NCBI RefSeq assembly: GCF_016860525.1
Contig: NZ_BNEA01000015.1
Location: forward strand, 2,852,001-2,916,000
Direction of reading: 5' to 3'
Source of the DNA: Streptomyces rubradiris
GTDB lineage: Bacteria; Actinomycetota; Actinomycetes; Streptomycetales; Streptomycetaceae
Length of the DNA: 64,000 bases
This document shows, piece by piece, positions 9,279 through 16,582 of this stretch (position 1 is its first letter; every line of letters starts with the position of its first letter). Made by a program: the position numbers and the translations under genes. The notes below the pieces were generated by a model. The model ran no database searches. It was given only the letters and a program-made list of their open reading frames with translations, and was not told the origin of the DNA.

Positions 9279-9327
9279 CGCCCCGAGGGCGTGCCGTGGG
9301 CCTCGCCCTGGGCACGCCCTCGGGGCG
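9279..9327 (+). terminator. 17-bp hairpin terminator after the LLM gene
   Basis: CGCCCCGAGGGCGTGCC (9279-9295) pairs perfectly with 9311-9327 and is followed by TTCTT. It ends the 6998-9267 operon. Confidence 0.85.
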
Positions 9328-9570
9328 TTCTTGCCCGCGGCTGATGATCAGCGTTACAGTTCCTTTGAGCCCCGTATGGGCCTACGTATGGAGGTAGCGG
9401 CTACTCAGCCAACACAGGGATCGGCACTCGCCCGTCTCTCGCAGTTTCGTCAACCCCTGAAGCGGGGGTTCACTGCGGCTACTCCACTGCGTGCGTAGGC
9501 ATACGGGTTTTTCTGTGTCGGCTTCCTGTGCAGCCGCCCTCCTTTCCGGATACGACCCGAAAGGACGTGC
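9328..9570 (+). promoter_or_regulatory. long intergenic leader before the F420/hemerythrin gene
   Basis: This stretch has no coding frame I trust. It holds a near-palindrome GCTGAT-G-ATCAGC (9340-9352), a hairpin AACCCC/GGGGTT (9452-9457 with 9465-9470), two copies of GCGGCTACTC, and a T-run (GGTTTTTCTG) roughly 60 nt before the start codon. It may hold a promoter with an operator and a structured leader or attenuator. I do not recognise a known riboswitch. Confidence 0.3.
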
Positions 9571-10503
9571 ATGAGCAAGGAACAGGCCGAGAACTGGTCC
9601 GGTTTCGACCCCAACGACTTCCAGCGGAAGGTCATCGCCGAGTTCCGTGCGACCAACGGCAAGATGACCGGGATGTTCGAGGGCTGGTCGCTGGCGGTGC
9701 TGACGACGATCGGCGCCAAGTCGGGGCAGCCCCGGGAGACTCCGCTCGGGTATCTCGTCATCGACGGCAAGGGTGTCGTCGTCGCCTCCGCCAACGGCTC
9801 CGACCGCCATCCCGGCTGGTACCACAACATCCGCAAGAACCCCATCGTGACCGTGGAGACCGGCGAGGAGACCTACAAGGCCATCGCCGCCACACCGCAG
9901 GGCGCGGAGCGCGACAAGCTGTTCGAGCGGGTGGTGGCCGAGGCCCCCGGATACGGCGACTACCAGGCCAAGACCACCCGTGAGATCCCGGTCGTCGTAC
10001 TGCACCGGATCGAGGCCAAGCCCGGCGAAGAGCGGGTGAAGGGCATGGGCGACTGGATCGTCGAGGTGCACGACTGGCTCCGCCAGGAGCTGGCGACGCT
10101 GCGCGCCCAGGCGGACCAGGTGATCGAGGGCACCGCGCAGACCATCGAGCGCACACCGCCGGACCTGGCCCAGCAGATGCGTACGCACTGCCTCAGCTTC
10201 TGCGGGGCGCTGCGCCGGCACCACACCGGCGAGGACGCCGCCGTCTTCCCGTCGCTCGCCGCCCAGTTCCCCGCGCTCGCCCCGGCGCTCGCGCAGCTCA
10301 CCGAGCAGCACAAGGTGGTGGCCCAGCTCCAGGACTCGATCCAGGCGCTGGTCGAGGGGTTCGTCCCCGGGGAGTCCGACCCGGTGCGGCTGCGCGCCGA
10401 GCTGGAGGAACTGGCCGGACGGCTGGAGTCCCACTTCGAGTTCGAGGAGCAGACCGTGGTGACGGCACTGAACGCCACGGCCCCGGCGCCGCCGTTCGCC
10501 TGA
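9571..10503 (+). CDS. deazaflavin-dependent nitroreductase/quinone reductase fused to a hemerythrin domain
   Basis: Residues 1-150 match the small DDN-type split-barrel family (TTIGAKSGQPRETPLGYL, then GSDRHPGWYHNI), which uses F420H2 to reduce quinones or nitro groups. Residues 160-300 form a four-helix HHE hemerythrin-like domain with candidate di-iron ligands His167, His217/His218, Glu221, His247, His288 and Glu292. The fusion suggests that a reduction site and an O2- or iron-handling site act together, for example on a quinone/hydroquinone intermediate; that is inference. ATG 9571 is preceded by AAAGGA. It lies between the LLM operon and the aromatase operon. Confidence 0.85.
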   Translation: MSKEQAENWSGFDPNDFQRKVIAEFRATNGKMTGMFEGWSLAVLTTIGAKSGQPRETPLGYLVIDGKGVVVASANGSDRHPGWYHNIRKNPIVTVETGEETYKAIAATPQGAERDKLFERVVAEAPGYGDYQAKTTREIPVVVLHRIEAKPGEERVKGMGDWIVEVHDWLRQELATLRAQADQVIEGTAQTIERTPPDLAQQMRTHCLSFCGALRRHHTGEDAAVFPSLAAQFPALAPALAQLTEQHKVVAQLQDSIQALVEGFVPGESDPVRLRAELEELAGRLESHFEFEEQTVVTALNATAPAPPFA

Positions 10504-10516
10504 TCCGGCACGGGCT

Positions 10517-10534
10517 CTTGAGCTGTCCTCTAGC
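10517..10534. promoter_or_regulatory. weak SARP-like repeat before the aromatase operon
   Basis: CTTGAGC-TGTC-CTCTAGC has the 11-bp period of the other boxes but reads TCAAG on the strand opposite to the downstream gene, and the second half is degenerate. It is about 100 nt before the start at 10635. Confidence 0.25.
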
Positions 10535-10634
10535 GCCCGCTGCCAGCCTCGCCCCCGGGTAGCCGCAGCAGATCGGCGCGGCCATCGACCTGCGGCCGTA
10601 CGTCGATCGCCGCGCCCGGAGGAGAGGAACCACG

Positions 10635-11615
10635 ATGAGCAGTATCCCCGCCGGCGGCCAGCACCGCAGAACCGGCGTGAGGGACGGGCAGCCGAAACTA
10701 CGGCGCACCGAGCACCTCAGGTACTCGATGGCGCCGGCCCGCACCCTCTACGAGCTGGCCGCCGACGTGACCCGCTGGCCCGCCATCTTCGGGCCGAGCG
10801 TGTACGCACAGCACCTCAGCCGGGGCCCGCACACCGAGCGGTTCCGGCTGTGGGCGCAGGTCAACGGCCAGGTGAAGTCCTGGGTGTCCCGGCGCGAGCT
10901 GGATCCCGACGCGCTGTGGATCCGCTTCGACCAGGAGGAGAGCGCCGCGCCCATCGCGAGCATGGGCGGCGAGTGGCACTTCCGGCCGCTGCCGGACGGC
11001 GGCACCGAGATCGTCCTGCTCCACGAGTTCACCGCGGTGGACGACTCCGAGGAGACCGTCGGCTGGATCTCCTCCGCGCTGGACCGCAACAGCGCGGTGG
11101 AGCTGGAGGCGCTCACGCGCATCGCCGAACTCGGCCACCCGGTCGACGACGTGGTGTTCACGTTCACCGACACGGTGGCGCTGAAGCGGCCGGCCGCCGA
11201 GGTCTACGACTTCCTGTACCGCGCCGACCTGTGGCCCGAGCGGTTGCCCCATGTGCGGCGGGTGACGCTGAAGGAGGACGAGCCCAACGTCCAGGACATG
11301 GTGATGGAGACGGTCACCGCGGACGGCTCCGCGCACAGCACGCACTCGGTGCGGGTCTGCCTGCCCGGCCAGCGGATCGTCTACAAGCAGCTGGTGCCGC
11401 CGCGGCTGCTGTTCGGGCACAGCGGACGGTGGGAGCTGGCCGGCGAGGGCGACGAGGTCCTGGTGACGGCCGAGCACAGCGTCGCGATCAACCCGGGCGC
11501 CATCGCCGAGGAGCTGGGCGCCGGGAAGACCCTCGCCGACGCACGGGAGTTCATCCGGACCGCGCTGGGCCGCAACAGCCGTAGCACCCTGGCCCACGCC
11601 GCGACCCATGAGTGA
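10635..11615 (+). CDS. bifunctional polyketide aromatase/cyclase (two SRPBCC domains)
   Basis: The 326-aa protein contains two START/SRPBCC (helix-grip) halves, roughly residues 15-160 and 175-315, each with the pattern 'Y.L..D...WP..' (ELAADVTRWPAIFG; DFLYRADLWPERLP). This is the ActVII/TcmN-type didomain architecture, which aromatises the first ring of a C9-reduced octaketide. With the ActIII-like reductase downstream in the same operon it fits a C7-C12 first-ring cyclisation. ATG 10635 follows GAGAGGA. Its stop overlaps the next start by 8 nt. Confidence 0.9.
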   Translation: MSSIPAGGQHRRTGVRDGQPKLRRTEHLRYSMAPARTLYELAADVTRWPAIFGPSVYAQHLSRGPHTERFRLWAQVNGQVKSWVSRRELDPDALWIRFDQEESAAPIASMGGEWHFRPLPDGGTEIVLLHEFTAVDDSEETVGWISSALDRNSAVELEALTRIAELGHPVDDVVFTFTDTVALKRPAAEVYDFLYRADLWPERLPHVRRVTLKEDEPNVQDMVMETVTADGSAHSTHSVRVCLPGQRIVYKQLVPPRLLFGHSGRWELAGEGDEVLVTAEHSVAINPGAIAEELGAGKTLADAREFIRTALGRNSRSTLAHAATHE

Positions 11616-12813
11616 GGGCAGCGGCTTCCCGCAGGGCGGCTCCTGCGACAGCGACTTCGCCGAGGTGGCACGGGTCTTCCGGGGGCACTTCGCCGCCGGG
11701 GAGGAGATCGGCGCCGCCGTGTGCGTCTACCACCGCGGCAGGCCGGTGGCGGACCTGTGGGGCGGCTTCGCCGACCCCGAGCGCACCGATCCGTGGCGTC
11801 CGGCGACGCTCGGTGTGCTCGCCTCACCGACCAAGGCCCTGGCCGCCAGCGCCGCACTGCTGCTGGTGGACCGTGGCGTGCTGGAGCTCGACCGGCCGAT
11901 CGCCGACTACTGGCCGGAGTTCGCCGCGCACGGCAAGGAGAGGATCACGCTGCGGATGGTGCTCAGCCACCGCTCCGGCGTGGTCTGCCTGGACCACGAC
12001 CCCATCACCGCGGACCACATGCGGCGCCACACCCCGATCGCCGAGGCGCTCGCCGCGGCCCGGCCGGAGTGGGAGCCGGACACCGCGCACGGCTACCACG
12101 CCGTGACCTTCGGGTACCTGGTCAGCGAATTGGTCCGCCGGTGCACCGGCCGTACGGTCGGCGCGTTCTTCGCCGAGGAGATCGCCGCGCCGCTGGGCCT
12201 CGACTGCCACATCGGCCTGCCCGACCCGGACGCGGTGCACCTGGCCACCATGGTCCAGTCCAAGGCCGAGGACGTGATGTCGGGCGGCGACCCCGGCGAC
12301 GCCATCGCCATGCTCGTCGAGCTGGGCAAGCCCGACTCCCTCACCCACCGCTCGACGGTCGCCAGCATGGCGCTGGATCCGGAGCCGGACCTGACCGCCG
12401 AGGACCCGTCCTACGGCGGTTGGGCCAGCGCCCAGTCGCTGGCCCGGCTGTACGCCGCGCTCCTCGGCGAGGTCGACGGCTTCCGGCTGATCAGTGAGCG
12501 GACGTCCGCCCAGATCGGCCGGGTGCACGCCCGGGGCGCCTGCCGCATCACCATGATGTCCACGGCCTGGGGGCTGGGGTTCATGCTGCCCGACAGTCCC
12601 ACCTTCCCGGCCGCCGCCGGCCTGACCACCGCCTTCGGCTTCGACGGCGCCAACGGCACCTTCACCTTCGCCGATCCGCGGTACGACCTCGCCTTCGCCT
12701 ACGTCCAGAACTCCGGCTCCCGCGAGCTGGGCAGCATCGACGACCGCGCCCAGCGGCTCGTCCGAGCCGTCTATTCGAGCGTCGAAGGGCGCTCGCACAA
12801 GGAGGAATCATGA
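11608..12813 (+). CDS. class C beta-lactamase-like serine hydrolase/acyltransferase (copy 1)
   Basis: The 401-aa protein has the SxxK nucleophile in ASPTKAL (about residue 73) and a Tyr motif HGYHAVTFGYLV, placing it in the EstB/LovD/serine-beta-lactamase fold. No signal peptide is visible, so it acts in the cytoplasm. It is clearly a paralogue of the 22904-24073 product (long identical runs such as CVYHRG and TLRMVLSHRSGVVCLDH). LovD-type members transfer acyl groups and others are esterases, so acylation or ester/lactone processing of the product is plausible. It overlaps both neighbours (aromatase and ketoreductase), so it is tightly co-expressed with core PKS steps. Confidence 0.85.
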   Translation: MSEGSGFPQGGSCDSDFAEVARVFRGHFAAGEEIGAAVCVYHRGRPVADLWGGFADPERTDPWRPATLGVLASPTKALAASAALLLVDRGVLELDRPIADYWPEFAAHGKERITLRMVLSHRSGVVCLDHDPITADHMRRHTPIAEALAAARPEWEPDTAHGYHAVTFGYLVSELVRRCTGRTVGAFFAEEIAAPLGLDCHIGLPDPDAVHLATMVQSKAEDVMSGGDPGDAIAMLVELGKPDSLTHRSTVASMALDPEPDLTAEDPSYGGWASAQSLARLYAALLGEVDGFRLISERTSAQIGRVHARGACRITMMSTAWGLGFMLPDSPTFPAAAGLTTAFGFDGANGTFTFADPRYDLAFAYVQNSGSRELGSIDDRAQRLVRAVYSSVEGRSHKEES

Positions 12814-13592
12814 CCCGGACCCCCTCGGTCGCCCTGGTGACCGGTGCCACCAGCGGCATCGGCCTGGAGATCACGCGGCGCCTGGCCCGTGACGGCGCGC
12901 AGGTCTTCCTGTGCGCCCGGCGGGAGGACGTCCTGGCGCAGACCGTCGCGGCCCTGCGCGAGGAGGGCCTCGACGTGGACGGCCAGGCCTGTGACGTCAC
13001 CTCGCGCGAGGACATCCGCTCCTTCGTCCGGGCCGCCACCGAACGGTTCGGACCGGTGGACATCCTGGTGAACAACGCCGGCCGGTCCGGCGGCGGGGTC
13101 ACCAAGGACGTCCCCGACGAGCTGTGGCTGGACGTGATCGGCACCAACCTCAACAGCGTCTTCTTCATGACCAAGGAGGTCCTGGAGAACGGCGGCATCC
13201 TGGACAGCGGCTGGGGACGCATCATCAACATCGCCTCCACCGGCGGCAAGCAGGGCGTGGTCAACGGTGCCCCGTACTCGGCCGCCAAGCACGGCGTGGT
13301 CGGGTTCACGAAGGCGCTCGGCCTGGAGCTGGCCAAGACCGGGGTGACCGTGAACGCGGTCTGCCCGGGCTTCGTCGAGACGCCCATGGCCGAGCGGGTG
13401 CGCGAGGTCTACTCCGGCCTGTGGGGCGTTCCGGCCGACGAGGTGCACCAGCGGGTGAGCGCCCGGGTGCCGATCGGCCGCTACGTCGTGCCCGAGGAGG
13501 TGGCCGCCATGGTCGCCTACCTGGTCGGCCCCGGCAGCGACGCGGTCACCGCCCAGGCCCTGAACGTCTGCGGCGGCCTCGGCAACTACTGA
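12810..13592 (+). CDS. ActIII-type C9 polyketide ketoreductase
   Basis: The 260-aa SDR is close to ActIII over its length: TGATSGIGLE (11-20), NNAG (88-91), Asn114, Ser143, Tyr156, Lys160, and the KQGVV-x-x-APYSA-x-KHGVVGFTKALGLEL-type core. It should reduce the C9 carbonyl of the nascent octaketide with NADPH. ActIII carries a Pro-Gly-Gly motif after NNAGR that affects stereochemistry; here this reads Ser-Gly-Gly (Ser93). ATG 12810 overlaps the preceding stop (ATGA) with AAGGAGG upstream. Last gene of the aromatase-hydrolase-ketoreductase operon. Confidence 0.93.
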   Translation: MTRTPSVALVTGATSGIGLEITRRLARDGAQVFLCARREDVLAQTVAALREEGLDVDGQACDVTSREDIRSFVRAATERFGPVDILVNNAGRSGGGVTKDVPDELWLDVIGTNLNSVFFMTKEVLENGGILDSGWGRIINIASTGGKQGVVNGAPYSAAKHGVVGFTKALGLELAKTGVTVNAVCPGFVETPMAERVREVYSGLWGVPADEVHQRVSARVPIGRYVVPEEVAAMVAYLVGPGSDAVTAQALNVCGGLGNY

Positions 13593-13600
13593 CCGGACCA

Positions 13601-13652
13601 CACCGAAAAGGGGCGTCCCGCCGACTGTCGTGCGGGACGCCCCTTTCCGGTG
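13601..13652. terminator. bidirectional hairpin between ketoreductase and MCAT genes
   Basis: AAAGGGGCGTCCCGC (13607-13621) pairs with GCGGGACGCCCCTTT (13632-13646); CACCG/CGGTG extends the stem beyond one mismatch. The A and T tracts at the base make it a classical terminator in both directions. Confidence 0.88.
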
Positions 13653-13667
13653 TGAACGGCTTCGGGT

Positions 13668-14642
13668 TCAGCCGGCCAGGCCGGCCAGGGTGAGCGCCGT
13701 CTGCTCCTCGCTGTCGGTGCGGTAGGCGGTCACGCCGGGAGTGATACGGCGGCACAGACCGCCCAGGACCTTGCCGGGGCCCACCTCCACCAGCCGGCCC
13801 GCGCCCTCGGCCGCCAGCCGCAGGGCCGTACCGGTCCAGTTGACCCGGCCGGTGAACTGGCGCAGCAGGCAGTCGCGGGCGTCCGCGCCACTGGCGACCG
13901 GCGCGGCGCTGAAGCTGGAGACGACGGGGATCACCGGATCGCGGAACTCCACGTCCTCCAGCGCCGCGGCGAACTCGTCCTCGACGCCGCCGAGGAGGGT
14001 GCAGTGCGCGGCGCCGCCGATCTCCAGCATGACGACGCGGTCGGCACCGGCCTGCCAGACCAGTCCGGCGAGCGCGTCCACCGCGGCCGTCTGCCCGGAG
14101 ACCACGACCTGGGTGAAGTCGTTGTGGTTGGCGACCTCCACGACCTCCCCGGACGCGGCGGCGGCCTTGGCGCACATCTCCTCCACCGTCGCGAGGTCCA
14201 GGCCGACCACCGCCGCCATCTTGCCGGGGACCCGCTGGTTGGCCGCCATCATCAGCTCTCCGCGCAGCCTGACCAGCCTCAGCGCGTCGACCCAGTCCAG
14301 GACGCCCGCGCAGACCAGCGCGCTGAACTCGCCCAGGCTGTGTCCGGCCACGATGTCCGGGACGACGCCGTGCGCGTGCAGCACCTCGTGCGCCACCACG
14401 CTGGTCAGCACCACGGCGGGCTGGGTGACCGGCATCTGCCGCAGCTCCTGCGCCGGGCCCTGCCAGCAGAGCCGGGACAGCTCGAAGCCGAGCACCTCGT
14501 CGGCGCGGCGGTAGTACTTCTCGGTCAGTCCGGGCCAGCGCCGCAGCAAGTCGAGACCCATGCCCACTCGTTGCGAGCCTTGGCCAGGGAAGAGGAAGGC
14601 GATCTTGTCCAATGCAGACAACTCACTCTCGGCTGGTGGCAA
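13668..14642 (-). CDS. fabD: malonyl-CoA:ACP S-malonyltransferase (cluster copy)
   Basis: The product has the FabD signatures FPGQGSQ near residues 18-24, QPA, and the nucleophile GHSLGE with Ser102 (numbered from the TTG at 14642), then His in NHNDFTQVVVSG. It loads malonyl units onto ACPs. Most type II PKS clusters borrow the fatty-acid enzyme, so a cluster copy is less usual and should feed the ACP at 27703-27963. The start is uncertain: TTG 14642 has GGAG only 2-3 nt away, and TTG codons at 14621 or 14612 are alternatives. It is transcribed from a divergent region with two SARP-like repeats. Confidence 0.9.
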   Translation of the reverse strand: MPPAESELSALDKIAFLFPGQGSQRVGMGLDLLRRWPGLTEKYYRRADEVLGFELSRLCWQGPAQELRQMPVTQPAVVLTSVVAHEVLHAHGVVPDIVAGHSLGEFSALVCAGVLDWVDALRLVRLRGELMMAANQRVPGKMAAVVGLDLATVEEMCAKAAAASGEVVEVANHNDFTQVVVSGQTAAVDALAGLVWQAGADRVVMLEIGGAAHCTLLGGVEDEFAAALEDVEFRDPVIPVVSSFSAAPVASGADARDCLLRQFTGRVNWTGTALRLAAEGAGRLVEVGPGKVLGGLCRRITPGVTAYRTDSEEQTALTLAGLAG

Positions 14643-14677
14643 GGCTCCGCAGTCTTCCGAGCGGCCCTACACCCCTG

Positions 14678-14727
14678 CTTGAACACGGCTCCAGCCCCGA
14701 AAGGGCCGCTCAAGCGGTTCTCCGGCC
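14678..14727. promoter_or_regulatory. divergent promoter region with two SARP-like boxes
   Basis: For the minus-strand MCAT gene, CTTGAAC (14678) and CTCCAGC (14689) are 11 bp apart and read TCAAG toward it. For the plus-strand gene, TCAAGCG-GTTC-TCCGGCC (14710-14727) reads toward the start at 14786, 59 nt away. The second half-site is degenerate in each. Confidence 0.4.
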
Positions 14728-14785
14728 CGGACTGTCATCGTGCGGCCACCGCCCTGCGGCGGTCGATCTCTAGGAGGGGAACGCA

Positions 14786-15766
14786 TTGCGGAACAAGACG
14801 CTGACTCGTCGGGGTTTCCTCGGTCTGGGTGCGGCTGCGGGAGGCGCGGCGGTCGTCGGTGCCGCGGCGCCCGCCTGGGCGGGAGCGCGCCCGGGGCAGC
14901 CGACGTGGCCGACCACCCTGCGCCTGCCCGACGGACTGCATCCGGACGGCCTGGCGATCGGCGGACGGCCCTTCGCCTACTTCGGTTCGCTGCTCACCGC
15001 CGCGATCTACCGGGCCGATCTCGTCACGGGTGAGGGCGAGTTCATCTTCGACGGGCTCGGCTCGGGCCACAACGCGATCGGCCTCGCCCTGGACCCCCTG
15101 GGCCGGCTGTTCATCGGCGGCGGCTGGGGCCGGACCATCACCGTCATGGACGGCATGTCCGGGAAGGTCCTCAAGGTCTACGAGGGGCTGGGCACCGCGA
15201 CCACGGTCGTGAACCTGGCGACCGTCACCCGCGAGGCGGCGTGGTTCACCGACGGGCTGAACGGTCTCCTGTTCGGCGTGCCGTTCGGTCCGGGCGGCAC
15301 GCTGCCGGAGCGGGACGGGGTCATCACGCTGTCGCTGACCGGTGAGTGGCAGCAGAGCCAGACCCAGTGGCAGCTCACCGGGTCCGGCATCGCGCCGTCC
15401 CCGTGCGGCCGGGCCCTGCTGGTCGTCAACCAGTACGTGGACGGCGGTTCCCTGTTCCGGGTCGACCCGCGGACCGGCGACGCCCGCCGGGTCCCCGTCG
15501 ACGGCGCGCACTTCCCGACCACCAACGGCATCGCCGTCAGCGGCCGTACGCTCTACGCACCGTCCCAGACCGACCTCGCGGTGGTCTCGCTCGCCGCGGA
15601 CGGCACCAGGGGCACGCTCGTGCGCCGCATCACCGACGACCGCTTCGACACCCCGAGCGCCGTCGCGCCGTACCGCGACCGGCTGTACCTGACCAACTCG
15701 CGGTTCCCGCTGCCGCCGACGCCGACCACGGCGTACAACGCGGTGGCGATACCGCGGCCCCGGTAG
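14786..15766 (+). CDS. Tat-exported SMP-30/NHL-type beta-propeller protein
   Basis: The 326-aa protein starts with a twin-arginine signal (LTRRGFLGLG, then a hydrophobic alanine-rich stretch ending PAWA), so it is folded inside and exported. The mature part shows repeated 'G..L..L...D..G.LF/IGG' blades like the SMP-30/gluconolactonase and NHL propellers. Such proteins are Ca-dependent lactonases, strictosidine-synthase-like enzymes or binding proteins. It may process the glycosylated polyketide outside the membrane. TTG start 14786 follows AGGAGG at 14773-14778. Single gene closed by a hairpin; assignment of activity is open. Confidence 0.75.
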   Translation: MRNKTLTRRGFLGLGAAAGGAAVVGAAAPAWAGARPGQPTWPTTLRLPDGLHPDGLAIGGRPFAYFGSLLTAAIYRADLVTGEGEFIFDGLGSGHNAIGLALDPLGRLFIGGGWGRTITVMDGMSGKVLKVYEGLGTATTVVNLATVTREAAWFTDGLNGLLFGVPFGPGGTLPERDGVITLSLTGEWQQSQTQWQLTGSGIAPSPCGRALLVVNQYVDGGSLFRVDPRTGDARRVPVDGAHFPTTNGIAVSGRTLYAPSQTDLAVVSLAADGTRGTLVRRITDDRFDTPSAVAPYRDRLYLTNSRFPLPPTPTTAYNAVAIPRPR

Positions 15767-15772
15767 CCGACG

Positions 15773-15799
15773 GGGAGCCCGGCCCACGGCCGGGCTCCC
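15773..15799 (+). terminator. 12-bp hairpin after the Tat protein gene
   Basis: GGGAGCCCGGCC (15773-15784) pairs with GGCCGGGCTCCC (15788-15799), loop CAC. It may reduce read-through into the FkbM gene that starts 37 nt later. Confidence 0.7.
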
Positions 15800-15835
15800 G
15801 CGCTGTGCCGACCATCATCCCGAGAAGGGGACCGC

Positions 15836-16582
15836 ATGCCCGACGACGGCATCCAACCGATCGAGCTCGCCCCGGGGTTCTCCTGCTACGCCGCCGACGA
15901 GGCCACCGCGCGCTTCGGCTACCGGGAGATCTTCGAGGACGACGAGAGCTACCGCTTCGACCACCTCCCCAACGCGCCCGTCGTCGTCGACGTCGGCGCG
16001 GGCATCGGCCTGTTCACCCTTTTCGTCAAGCGCAGATTTCCGCGCGCCCGGGTGATCGCCTTCGAGCCGGTGCCGGGCAACGTCCGGCTGCTGCGCCGGA
16101 ACCTGGCGCTGCACGGCGTCGCACAGGACGTCGAGGTCCACCAGTGCTGCCTGGGCGCGCGGCCGGCCGCCGCCGCGGGCTTCGCCCACGTGCCGCGGCT
16201 CGCCGGGAACTCCACCCTCTACCCGGCCCTCCTGGCCGCCGCCCAGCGCCTGATGGCCCGGCATACCGGGGAAGCCGAGGCGGCGCAGCTGTTCGCGACC
16301 GAGCCCATGACCGTCCGGGTGGAGACGTTCTCGGGGGCCCTGGGCGGCACCGGCGGGCGCTTCGACCTGGTGAAGATCGACGCCGAGGGCGCGGAGCTGG
16401 ACGTCCTCCACGGCATCGCCGAGGAGGACTGGCCCGGGATCGGCGCGCTGCTGGTCGAGACGGACGGCGAACGGGCGGCGGTGGAACGCATCCTGCGGGA
16501 GCGCGGGCTGGCCGTGCGCAGCGCACGCGCTCCCTACATGTGGCCCGAACTCGGCATCTACAACGTCACCGCGCGCCGCTGA
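15836..16582 (+). CDS. FkbM family SAM-dependent methyltransferase (copy 2)
   Basis: This 248-aa methyltransferase is the same length as copy 1 (1086-1832) and clearly related: both have an ELxxGFSCYA start, VDVGAxIGLFxL SAM loop (about residues 42-55), VIAFEP, GNSTL, and KIDxEGAEL. AAGGGGA precedes ATG 15836. It converges on glycosyltransferase 2 and overlaps its 3' end by 25 nt. As each FkbM copy is next to a glycosyltransferase, the two pairs may each add and methylate a sugar; methylation of two aglycone hydroxyls is the alternative. Confidence 0.85.
   Translation: MPDDGIQPIELAPGFSCYAADEATARFGYREIFEDDESYRFDHLPNAPVVVDVGAGIGLFTLFVKRRFPRARVIAFEPVPGNVRLLRRNLALHGVAQDVEVHQCCLGARPAAAAGFAHVPRLAGNSTLYPALLAAAQRLMARHTGEAEAAQLFATEPMTVRVETFSGALGGTGGRFDLVKIDAEGAELDVLHGIAEEDWPGIGALLVETDGERAAVERILRERGLAVRSARAPYMWPELGIYNVTARR

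Noticed and set aside
9328..9570. Known riboswitch (cobalamin, c-di-AMP, SAM) in the leader
   Set aside because: None of the consensus core sequences could be matched.
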